Shown piece after piece: positions 19,576 to 27,501 of a stretch of 64,000 bases of DNA. A model generated the notes under the pieces. The model worked only from the letters and a program-made list of their open reading frames with translations. It made no database searches and was not told the origin of the DNA. The first letter of the stretch is position 1; each line of letters opens with the position of its first letter. The position numbers were made by a program, and so were the translations under genes. This DNA is from Bacteroidaceae bacterium (GTDB lineage Bacteria > Bacteroidota > Bacteroidia > Bacteroidales > Bacteroidaceae): contig JAILRU010000048.1 in the NCBI GenBank assembly GCA_024697945.1, positions 62,001 to 126,000 on the forward strand, given 5' to 3'.

Positions 19576-20735
19576 AGCTGATGAATAGATTCTATAGCCT
19601 GCTGGCACTCCTCCTCATGGGGAGCGCCAGCCTCCAAGCCCAGGGAGACGACCCGTTTGGCAGCTTCAATCCACGACTGTATCAAGGATACATGTCGATT
19701 ACCGCACAGGTTCAGCAGAACGGTGCAATTCTTACTGATGCCCTCATAGCCGTTTATTGCGAAGAAGAACTGCGAGGAAAGAGCAGTGTCGGAAACGGCA
19801 CTAACCCCCAACTGGCCTACCTGTCGGTCTATGGCAACAATACAGGCACCAACCAATACCTGCATTTCAAGGTCTTAGCAGGTGGGTGCATCTTCACCAT
19901 TAACCCCAGTCCCGCCATTATCTATAAGTACGACGGCGATATAGGGACAGAAGCGGCACCTTATGTCATCACACTGCCCGTCAGCCTCTCAGACAGTGGC
20001 GACAATACGGATGTGCTGACAACATATAAAAAAGATGAAACCTGCGACGTAGTGCTCACGGGCCGCACGCTCTACAAAGATGGCAACTGGAACACGCTGT
20101 GCCTGCCCTTCACGCTCACTGCCTCCGAGGTGAACGAGCATTTAGAGAATCCCACTGGGCTGATGACGCTTTCCTCATCCAGCTTCGATAGCGCGACGGG
20201 CACCCTGACGCTGAACTTCAGCAATGAGCTGGAGAACGGCATTGTGGCTGGCAAACCCTACATCGTGAAGTGGACGACAGGCGACGACCTCGTCAATCCT
20301 GTGTTCACCGGTGTCACCATCAGCGATGCCACAGCCAACGTTTCGACTGACTACGTGGACTTCCTCGGCACCTACTCGCCCACACTCATCTACGAGAGCG
20401 GCACGGAGAAGCACAACCTCTACCTCGGCACCGCCAACACCCTCTACTACCCCACCACCGAGGGCTTCCAGGTGAATGCCTGTCGCGCCTACTTCCAGCT
20501 GAAGAACGACCTGACCTGCGGCACGTCCAGTAATCCCGTCCCGGGCAGCGGCGACGTCAAAGCCTTCAACCTCAACTTCGGAGAAGAAGACGCTACGCGT
20601 CTGAATGAAGAATTAAAAATGAAGAATGAAGAATTTGCTACCGCCCCGTGGTACGACCTGAATGGGCGGAAACTCGCAGGTAAGCCGACGCAGAAAGGCA
20701 TATATATTCACAATGGAAGCAAGGTGCTGAAGTAG
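19572..20735 (+). CDS. Secreted protein of unknown function with conserved C-terminal tail
   Basis: 387 residues; the ATG overlaps the stop of the giant gene (ATGA), so the pair is translationally coupled. Signal peptide SLLALLLMGSASLQAQG. Residues about 30-130 form a sandwich (MSITAQVQQNGAILTDALIAVYCEEELRG, written here as two strands split at NGA) similar in style to repeats in the giant protein. A middle domain contains DGNWNTLCLPFTL, a motif common in large Prevotella surface proteins. The tail reads YDLNGRKL, a short linker, KGIYIHNGSKVLK. The segment ELKMKNEEF before the tail matches the gaattaaaaatgaagaatg repeat. The stop lies 2 bp from the convergent GH2 stop. It is probably a partner of the giant protein at the cell surface. 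Confidence 0.8.
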   Translation: MKLMNRFYSLLALLLMGSASLQAQGDDPFGSFNPRLYQGYMSITAQVQQNGAILTDALIAVYCEEELRGKSSVGNGTNPQLAYLSVYGNNTGTNQYLHFKVLAGGCIFTINPSPAIIYKYDGDIGTEAAPYVITLPVSLSDSGDNTDVLTTYKKDETCDVVLTGRTLYKDGNWNTLCLPFTLTASEVNEHLENPTGLMTLSSSSFDSATGTLTLNFSNELENGIVAGKPYIVKWTTGDDLVNPVFTGVTISDATANVSTDYVDFLGTYSPTLIYESGTEKHNLYLGTANTLYYPTTEGFQVNACRAYFQLKNDLTCGTSSNPVPGSGDVKAFNLNFGEEDATRLNEELKMKNEEFATAPWYDLNGRKLAGKPTQKGIYIHNGSKVLK

Positions 20736-20737
20736 TT

Positions 20738-23700
20738 TTACTTGAGCACTTTGTGACCATTCACGATGTAGATGCCCTTAGGCAATTGATAATTGATAAT
20801 TGATGATTGATAATTGATAATTTTGCGGCCGGAGAGGTCATAGACGGCTTCATTTTTCACTTTTAACTGTTCACTTTTCACTTCTTTTACCCCTGACGCA
20901 ATGGGGCGTATGCCTGAGAGTCCGAAGTCGATGTATTGTCCGCCGCCTTTGTTCGTACACTCAATGGCAATGACGTTCGTGTCGTCGGGAGTCAAAGCAT
21001 CCAATGCTTCCTGATTGAGGGAGACGTTCTTGTAGGCGGTCAGATAGCCGCTCTCCTGGAAGGCAACGACGCTATTGAAATAGACGGTGACATCCTCGTC
21101 GTGATGAATCCTGCCTGTGAGGGCATTGATCTGCTCTGGCGTGAATCCGGTCAAGTCCAGATGATAGCGCAGGCGTATGACAGAGGTGTTCCATGTGGTG
21201 TTCACATAGCTGCCTGGGGTGCTGCTGAGACCAAAGCCGGACAAACCTTCCTTCCAACCGTTGTCCCGATAGACTGGCTTTGTCCAGGTGTTACCTGTTG
21301 AGGTACTCGAAACGTTTGTCTGATACCTCCATGTCTGGGGCTCTTTCTCTGCCGTCGGGAGTACGTCGCACTCCTCGTAGAAGTAGTTATCCAACAGGTT
21401 CTTGAGTTCGGCAGTCGTGATGACCAGGACGGAGCCCTCTTCGGCTCCTTCGGGCAGGGACAGCTCGTTCTCATCGCAAGGATACCATTTCTTCTCTGCG
21501 ATATTGCCGCTGCGACTCATGGCTTGTCTGGACCGCTCTGTGGAGTTATAGAGCAGGAACCAGCCCGAACCATCCATTGCAGGGAAGGTCTGAGGCGCAC
21601 GATGACGAGGTATCTGTGAGCTGAGGATGCGCTGGGGCTCTACCCAGCTCGTACCGGTTGTCCGCAGGAGGCTGGTTTGCGTCTGGCAGAGGTTACGGTC
21701 CGAGTTGTAGAAGATGCCGGTATAGACGTCGCCCGTCTGCTCTATGTGCATGTCGTAAACGGAATAGCTGGTAGAATAGAGGACTCTCGGAGCGGAGAAC
21801 TTGGTCCAGTCCTTTGTCGTGGAGAGATAGATGCTGTTCCTGTCGTTACTCCGGGCACTCCAATAGATATAGTATGTGGATGAGCCTTCATGGAATATCC
21901 ATTCGGGCGACTCTGCCTTGCTGAGGTCCGAGGAAGAAGGCTTCACGAGGATGTTTTCATTCTCCCCTGGTTGCCAGTTGATGAGGTCCTCGCTCTGCCA
22001 GTGGTAGAATCCGGGCTGACCGTTGTCCACCAGTCCTGCCACGAGATGGAAGACGTCCTTGCCATCGACATTGACCCTGCGGATGAAGGGTGACTTCATT
22101 TCCACATCGGCATATTCCCCGCTCATGATGCCGCGGTTGCCGTTGATGGTCTTCCATGTGGCTCCGTCGAGGCTGTAGGCATAATGCAACAACTTGCTCG
22201 TTGGCAGGGTGTAGGTCATCAGGTAGGCCTTGCCCTCGGCAGTAGTGAACTCAGGCACAGGTGTCCTGGCAGGCATGGGAGAGACGTTCAGGTCGGAGTT
22301 GGGGATGTAGCTGCGTACTTTCAGTCCGCAGTCTATGAACTGTCCGCCTGTGGTCTGCTTGCAATGGATGGCCATGACGTTGCTCGAGCCGTCCAGCTTC
22401 AGGGCTTGGAGTGCTTCGGGCAACAGGGGCCATTGCTCGTATCGGGTGTTATAGCCTGTCACTTTGGCTGTGAGCTGTCCGTTGATGTAAATCTCCGCAT
22501 CCTCGTCGTGGAAGAGCCAGAGACGAAGCTCCGACAGCTTGTCGGCATCAAAATTGTTGATTCTGAAGCTACGACGCAGCCAGATGTCGCTGCTCGACCA
22601 CGATGTGCGTCCGCTTCCACCAAAACCAGCTTCACCTGTCTTCCAGCCGGAATCGTTGAAACCAGGTGAATACCATTCACCGGCAGGTTCGGAGGTGGTG
22701 TATCGCCACTGGATGCCGGAAGCCTCATCGCCTGCGGCTACTATGGTAGTGGCACCAGTGTAGCGGCTGTTCGTGGTACGCAGTATCTTGGCTCTCATCG
22801 TAGCCTGCTGTGCGGGAGAGACTTTGAGGACCTTGCGGTCGTAGGTCAGGATGCCGTTACACTCCTGTTCCACATCGGTAATCTGTGTATAGACCGACAT
22901 CCACAGGCCCTTCTCCTTCTGGAGCTCCTGCAGGCGGTCCGTGTAGTGGTCATAGAGGTTGGCGTAGGTATCGGCATCTTCCACGGTGGTATAGTTGACG
23001 TCCGAGCCTGCCCACATGTGATTCTCGATGAAGAGGTTTATGCCTCCGAACTCACCGCATGAGGCGACGCGTTCGTTCAAGGGATTGGTGGCAGCATTGG
23101 GAGAGGGATAGGAGTGAACATCGAGGAAGTCGCCCATCTCAACGTCGGTCCATCCTGTCACAGCATGAACGAAGCGGCCTGGGTCGTGATTGGCAGCTAT
23201 CACACTATTGACAGCCCTCATGGTATGTGCCATTCCGAGTTCAGTGTGCTGTCCCCAGCCTTCGTTCCATACCACCCATGCTCCGATGCAGGGATGTTGT
23301 CGTGTTGCATCGATGAGGGCTTCGTTCTCGCGATAGAAGTTCTGCATGGCGTAGTCGATGTTGCCTATCGCTCCGCTTCCACAGCCAGAAGGCATGTCCT
23401 GCCATACGACAAGGCCGTTCCTGTCGCACCATTCGAACCACAGGTCGTTCTCCAGCTTGATGTGCTTGCGTACCATATTCATGCCGAAGTCCTTCATGGT
23501 CTGAAGGTCGAAGACCATCGCCTCGTAGGAGGGAGGCGTCAGGAGTCCGTCGGGCCACCAGCCCTGGTCGAGGGGACCATACATGTACAAGGGCTTGTTG
23601 TTGAGCAGGATGCAGGGATGTCCGTCCACCATGCCGCGCGAGAACTTCCTCATGCCGAAGTAACCGCTCACCTTATCTGTCTCTTTCCCCTGCTCGTTCA

Positions 23701-24589
23701 GCGTAATGTCGAGATTATACAGATTGGGCTCATCGGGGCTCCATAGCTTGGCAGACGGGATGGAGAGGGTAAACGTCTGGTCAGATGTTCCTGTCTGCTC
23801 GGCCACGGTGTTGGTACCATCCTTTACCGTCAGGGTTACGGAACATGGGACAGAGGTATTCACTTTTATGGAAACGGTGGAGTTGTCGATGTCTGGGATG
23901 GGCTCATAGCTTATGATATGGGTAGGACTGACCGGCTCCAACCAGACCGTTTGCCAAATGCCACTGTTGGGCGTGTACCAAATGCCGCTGGGCGAGACGC
24001 TTTGCTTGCCGTTGGGCTGTCCGCCGTCCGTCGGGTCCCACACGGCCACTTCGAGTTCCTGCTCCTCATCCTCGTTCAACAATGACGTGATGTCGAAATA
24101 GAACGGGACGGAACCGCCGTCGTGGGTACCTGCCAGCTGACCGTTCACATAGACATAACAGCGCCAATCGACTGCTCCGAAGTGCAGCAGGATGTTTTGC
24201 CCCTTGAAGGCTTCGGGCAGGGAGAAGGTCCTGCGGTACATGTGGGTTGACTTCCTGTTGGCAGAGTAGCTCTTGTCCATGATGCCGGAAAGGGCAGACT
24301 CAACGGGGAACGGCACAAGGATGGCTTTCGAGAAGGCCGAGGCGTTGCTCTCATAGTCGTACCTGATAGTGGAGCGCTTGAAGTACTGCCAGACACCGTT
24401 CAGGTTCATCCACTCCTGTCTTTTCATGGAGGGACGCGGGTATTCCGGCCACACGTTTTCTTCGGTCAGTTGCTCACCCCAGGGAGTCATCACAGGGGCG
24501 GTCTGCTTCGTCCATACACTTTGGCCACATGCACTCTGTGAAAGGGTCAGCATGGCGACCACAATCACCTTTTCAAAGTATGTCTTCAT
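20738..24589 (-). CDS. GH2-type glycoside hydrolase fused to a propeller-like domain
   Basis: 1,283 residues with a signal peptide (VIVVAMLTLSQSACGQ). Residues about 40-600 are a GH2 enzyme: jelly-roll sugar-binding domain (NLNGVWQYF...DWRCYVYVNGQLAG), immunoglobulin-like domain, and a TIM barrel with the acid/base Glu in WVVWNEGWGQ (about 448) and the probable nucleophile in SCGEFGG (about 510). Then come a jelly-roll module (about 613-763), a five-bladed-propeller-like region (about 775-1080; SPFIRRVNVDGKDVFHLVAG, HWQSEDLINWQ, SPEWIFHEGSSTYYIYWS) resembling GH43-clan folds, a second copy of the jelly-roll module (about 1085-1235), and the surface-protein tail. Substrate is unknown; beta-galactosidase or glucuronidase activity is plausible. 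Last gene of the GH92-lipoprotein-GH2 unit. Confidence 0.85.
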   Translation of the reverse strand: MKTYFEKVIVVAMLTLSQSACGQSVWTKQTAPVMTPWGEQLTEENVWPEYPRPSMKRQEWMNLNGVWQYFKRSTIRYDYESNASAFSKAILVPFPVESALSGIMDKSYSANRKSTHMYRRTFSLPEAFKGQNILLHFGAVDWRCYVYVNGQLAGTHDGGSVPFYFDITSLLNEDEEQELEVAVWDPTDGGQPNGKQSVSPSGIWYTPNSGIWQTVWLEPVSPTHIISYEPIPDIDNSTVSIKVNTSVPCSVTLTVKDGTNTVAEQTGTSDQTFTLSIPSAKLWSPDEPNLYNLDITLNEQGKETDKVSGYFGMRKFSRGMVDGHPCILLNNKPLYMYGPLDQGWWPDGLLTPPSYEAMVFDLQTMKDFGMNMVRKHIKLENDLWFEWCDRNGLVVWQDMPSGCGSGAIGNIDYAMQNFYRENEALIDATRQHPCIGAWVVWNEGWGQHTELGMAHTMRAVNSVIAANHDPGRFVHAVTGWTDVEMGDFLDVHSYPSPNAATNPLNERVASCGEFGGINLFIENHMWAGSDVNYTTVEDADTYANLYDHYTDRLQELQKEKGLWMSVYTQITDVEQECNGILTYDRKVLKVSPAQQATMRAKILRTTNSRYTGATTIVAAGDEASGIQWRYTTSEPAGEWYSPGFNDSGWKTGEAGFGGSGRTSWSSSDIWLRRSFRINNFDADKLSELRLWLFHDEDAEIYINGQLTAKVTGYNTRYEQWPLLPEALQALKLDGSSNVMAIHCKQTTGGQFIDCGLKVRSYIPNSDLNVSPMPARTPVPEFTTAEGKAYLMTYTLPTSKLLHYAYSLDGATWKTINGNRGIMSGEYADVEMKSPFIRRVNVDGKDVFHLVAGLVDNGQPGFYHWQSEDLINWQPGENENILVKPSSSDLSKAESPEWIFHEGSSTYYIYWSARSNDRNSIYLSTTKDWTKFSAPRVLYSTSYSVYDMHIEQTGDVYTGIFYNSDRNLCQTQTSLLRTTGTSWVEPQRILSSQIPRHRAPQTFPAMDGSGWFLLYNSTERSRQAMSRSGNIAEKKWYPCDENELSLPEGAEEGSVLVITTAELKNLLDNYFYEECDVLPTAEKEPQTWRYQTNVSSTSTGNTWTKPVYRDNGWKEGLSGFGLSSTPGSYVNTTWNTSVIRLRYHLDLTGFTPEQINALTGRIHHDEDVTVYFNSVVAFQESGYLTAYKNVSLNQEALDALTPDDTNVIAIECTNKGGGQYIDFGLSGIRPIASGVKEVKSEQLKVKNEAVYDLSGRKIINYQSSIINYQLPKGIYIVNGHKVLK
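20784..20888. repeat. aattgata and cacttttaac repeats in the GH2 C-terminal tail
   Basis: 20,784-20,824 contains about six copies of attgata. It encodes the linker NYQSSIINYQL between SGRKI and PKGIYI. 20,851-20,888 is a cacttttaac/cttttcac patch encoding VKSEQLKVKN just before YDLSGRK. Both motifs are typical intergenic repeats here. Confidence 0.8.
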
Positions 24590-25103
24590 CTATGCTTGTA
24601 TCTGGTGTTATCGTATAACTGCCATCGGGACCGATGGTGAGAATGAAGGGACACGACATGTCGCTTTCGGGATAGCTGACACAGGTGTTGAAGTAGAGCT
24701 TGCCCTCTTCTGCATGGCTGAAACGCAAGCCGTCCATGATGCCATACTTTTGGAAGTCACTGCTGAGCATGGACTTGAAATCGGCCTTGGTGAAGCTGCG
24801 GCTGAAAAGCGAACCGCCATCCTTCGTGATGTCGAGGCTGTAACGATTGTCCTTGTACTTTATACCATCCTCGTCAACCACAATTGGCAGTTCCTCAGCA
24901 GGTTGGCTGCTAATGGTGTAACTGACTTTGTGGCTGCCCTGCATCAATGTGCCGCTATCGGAATCCACAGGAATGCTGTGGATCTCTTCAACTGGCTGTT
25001 CAGTCTGAATGGTTTCCTGTGTCTCAGTCTTCTGCTGCCCACATGAAATAATGAAAAGTGAAAAGTGAAAAATGAAAAGTGAATAATATAAATGCTTCTT
25101 CAT
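24573..25103 (-). CDS. Small lipoprotein, DUF4738-like
   Basis: About 176 residues starting at ATG 25,103 (MKKHLYYSLF); a TTG nine bases upstream is also in frame. The lipoprotein signal ends FIISC followed by a Gln/Glu-rich spacer and a compact domain (KYKDNRYSLDITKDG, IMDGLRFSHAEEGKLYF, FILTIGPDGSYTI). It recalls the DUF4738 family of Bacteroidales, which has no known function; this is from memory of the pattern and only moderately sure. The signal peptide is encoded by a ttttcatttttcactttt repeat. The stop overlaps the GH2 start by 17 bp, so it is cotranscribed with GH92 and GH2. Confidence 0.7.
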   Translation of the reverse strand: MKKHLYYSLFIFHFSLFIISCGQQKTETQETIQTEQPVEEIHSIPVDSDSGTLMQGSHKVSYTISSQPAEELPIVVDEDGIKYKDNRYSLDITKDGGSLFSRSFTKADFKSMLSSDFQKYGIMDGLRFSHAEEGKLYFNTCVSYPESDMSCPFILTIGPDGSYTITPDTSIDEDIL

Positions 25104-25130
25104 AACTATCAATTGTCAATTATCATTTAT
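25049..25130. repeat. gtgaaaaatgaaaag and aattgtcaatt repeats at the lipoprotein start
   Basis: 25,049-25,085 repeats gtgaaaa/atgaaaa and encodes YSLFIFHFSLFI of the signal peptide on the minus strand. 25,107-25,130 is an aattgtcaattatcatt patch filling the gap to the GH92 stop. Confidence 0.75.
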
Positions 25131-27215
25131 TTAAAAGTAGAACACCATCTCACCGCCCTTTGTGAGTTCTTTAACAGGGATTTGGAAGTTTGGCAGGGAC
25201 TTGCCATTCCAGGTGACCTTCTTACATTTACCATTTACCCATTGACCATTTACCATTTGTCCCTTTGTCCCTTCGGTGCGGATGGTAACAGTGGTCTGAC
25301 GGTCTGCACCAAGATGGAGCGTCACCTTATCGAAGAGAGGCGGGAAGAGTTCATAGACAGCTTCGCCAACGATGAGGGGATACATGCCGATGCTGGCAAA
25401 AACGTACCAAGCACTCATGGCACCATCGTCTTCGTCCATCTCGAAACAGTAGCCGCGAGGCTGGTTCACAAAGGCACAACCAACGAAGGGTGTGGGATAG
25501 GCGTCGTTGCCGCCATAGCGATGTGTGATGCTTTCTGTGGAAAGGCTGCGGACGATGCCTCCCGTCAACTGCGGCATTCCGAGCCTGCCGAAGAGGAAGG
25601 GAACGTGGATGTCCGGCTCGTTGCCCTGATTGTAAAGCTCCTCACGGAAGAACTGCTGCAACTGTGCAGCAAGTATCTCCTTGCCGACCAGTTTAATCAT
25701 CCGTGGCAGGTACATCGGTGCACCCCAGCGATACTGCCAGCGTGTGCCCTGATAGAGCCCGTTGCCCTTCATCTTGGTATAGGTCTCGTCTATATGCTGG
25801 AATTCCTTGGGCCAGATGCTGTCGAAGATTTCCTCGCCTCGCTTTGTCCAGAGTGCAGCATCTTCCTTCATACCAAGCTCTCCAGCAAGTTGACCCAAGG
25901 CCCAAAAGTCACCACTTGCCTCAAGGCACTGGTCGGGACTCTTCAGGCTAAGCCGCTTCACCTCTGCCACCATTCCTGGATAAGCATCACGAAGCGATGG
26001 AATGCTGATGCCTTGACGATAAGCATCGAGCAGAGTAGCGATGGCGTGCTCCGTTCGTACCGTCGGTACACATTCGTAGTTGGTGCTCCAGTCCTTTTTG
26101 CCTGTCAGGTAGAGTTGTGCAAGGGACTGCATGATGTCTCCCGAGTGACCGGCATCGAGTAACGTGATGAGCGGAAACTTCGTGCGGTAGGTGTCCCAGA
26201 GCGACCACGAGCTGTAGTACGTCCAGTCCTTTGCTTCGTGCGTCTTGCCATCCGTACCGAGGTAATGCGTCATTGTGCGGTCTGTGACCTGGAATGGACT
26301 ATGGAAAGTCCTATAGAGCGACGTGTAGAAGATGGTCTGCTGGTCCTCGGTTCCACCCTCAACCTCGACCGTTGAGAGCAGTCGCTCCCATTGGCGCTCA
26401 GCACGTTCTGTCATTGTATGGAAGTCGGTTCGCCAAACCATTTGCTCGGTCATCTTGTCCAGTTCGTTGTCAAGACCTGTGGAAGCCACGATGCGTACCT
26501 CCACATATTTGGCTGATAGTTCTGGGAAAGTGAGGCGCTTGAAACCTCCGGGAATGGTGTCGAGCACAAAAGGCGTGCTTGTATAAAGACGGTAGTGCAA
26601 GAGGTAGTGACCACGTCCGCAGGTATTGGCACACTCTGCCATTCCCTGTCCCATCGTGGGCGCTTTTTGCTGGAAATCAGCGGCAAAGACCTTATCGAAA
26701 GCAGAACGTGGATTGAGCAGCAGAACAGCCTTCGAAGGGTCTGGGAAAGAGAAACGCTCCACAGCCATGCGACGGTCTGCAGTCGCCGTGAACCACACGC
26801 CATTGCTCAGCTGCACACTATAATAGCCAGGGTAGGCTCGCTCTGTATGCTTCAGGAGTCGAACATCCTGACCTGTTGCATCAGGCATCAGTGAGACGTT
26901 GCCGCCACAGCCGCTACCGCCTACTCCAGAGAGGCGGTTGATACTGAAGCCCGAGATAACGGGCACTTCGTAGTCATAGCCAGGATGCTGGCGGGGCTTG
27001 CTGTCAGGACAGACCTGAATCTGGCTATAGGGAACCGTTGCACCAGGCGTCATCTGCCCATAGTCGTCCGCAGTTCCGATGTAGAGGTTGACTTTGTCGA
27101 GAAGGTTTCCGCCTGCGTCTGACTCATTAGAAGATTGCTGAGCGCAGACTGGTACATTACAGAACATGATAAAAGCATAGGCAAAAGCCTGTATGCCGAG
27201 GAGTTTTATCTTCAT
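25131..27215 (-). CDS. GH92 alpha-mannosidase, secreted
   Basis: Calcium-dependent exo-alpha-mannosidase of the type that trims N-glycans or yeast mannan. 694 residues with signal peptide ending VPVCAQQ. The N-terminal sandwich shows the family start DKVNLYIGTADDYGQMTPGATVPYSQI and GFSINRLSGVGGSGCGGNVSLMP (each given only in part here). The barrel shows YYSSWSLWDTYRTKFPL, the catalytic-region EPDIHVPFLF and CFEMDEDDGAMSAWYVFASIG, which carries the acidic residues typical of GH92. First gene of a three-gene minus-strand unit with the lipoprotein and GH2. Confidence 0.93.
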   Translation of the reverse strand: MKIKLLGIQAFAYAFIMFCNVPVCAQQSSNESDAGGNLLDKVNLYIGTADDYGQMTPGATVPYSQIQVCPDSKPRQHPGYDYEVPVISGFSINRLSGVGGSGCGGNVSLMPDATGQDVRLLKHTERAYPGYYSVQLSNGVWFTATADRRMAVERFSFPDPSKAVLLLNPRSAFDKVFAADFQQKAPTMGQGMAECANTCGRGHYLLHYRLYTSTPFVLDTIPGGFKRLTFPELSAKYVEVRIVASTGLDNELDKMTEQMVWRTDFHTMTERAERQWERLLSTVEVEGGTEDQQTIFYTSLYRTFHSPFQVTDRTMTHYLGTDGKTHEAKDWTYYSSWSLWDTYRTKFPLITLLDAGHSGDIMQSLAQLYLTGKKDWSTNYECVPTVRTEHAIATLLDAYRQGISIPSLRDAYPGMVAEVKRLSLKSPDQCLEASGDFWALGQLAGELGMKEDAALWTKRGEEIFDSIWPKEFQHIDETYTKMKGNGLYQGTRWQYRWGAPMYLPRMIKLVGKEILAAQLQQFFREELYNQGNEPDIHVPFLFGRLGMPQLTGGIVRSLSTESITHRYGGNDAYPTPFVGCAFVNQPRGYCFEMDEDDGAMSAWYVFASIGMYPLIVGEAVYELFPPLFDKVTLHLGADRQTTVTIRTEGTKGQMVNGQWVNGKCKKVTWNGKSLPNFQIPVKELTKGGEMVFYF

Positions 27216-27234
27216 AATAGCTCAAATTTTTATG

Positions 27235-27242
27235 CAAATATA
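27235..27242 (-). promoter_or_regulatory. -7 promoter element for the GH92 unit
   Basis: CAAATATA on the plus strand is TATATTTG on the minus strand, 20 bp from the GH92 start codon. Confidence 0.5.
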
Positions 27243-27244
27243 CA

Positions 27245-27320
27245 AAGAAAAGCGAAAAGTGAAAAATGAAAAGTGAAAATTAATAATGATAAATGAAAAT
27301 ACAGAAGGAAAAGTGAAACT
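27245..27320. repeat. gtgaaaagtgaaaaatgaaaag intergenic repeat
   Basis: Degenerate gtgaaaa/atgaaaa units lie between the divergent GH92 and GLUG-protein promoters. No coding use is apparent here. Confidence 0.7.
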
Positions 27321-27389
27321 TAGAGCATGAAATGACATTTGCAACCCGTTTAGTATGATTATTGCAGCATTTAGCTATTTTTTTTTGCA

Positions 27390-27427
27390 TTATCATAGGC
27401 CTTATGATAAAAAATTAACTATCTTTG
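27390..27427 (+). promoter_or_regulatory. Palindromic operator candidate and -7 element before the GLUG-repeat protein
   Basis: ttatcata (27,390-27,397) and its exact complement tatgataa (27,403-27,410) flank ggcct. The -7 element TATCTTTG follows at 27,420-27,427. The palindrome covers the region where the -33 contact would be, as a repressor or activator site might. No regulator gene is adjacent. Confidence 0.5.
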
Positions 27428-27501
27428 TCTGTCGATAATTTAAAAAGGAGATAAAAACCACATAATTATATTTATTAACCCTAATTCAAAACATAAAAAA
27501 C

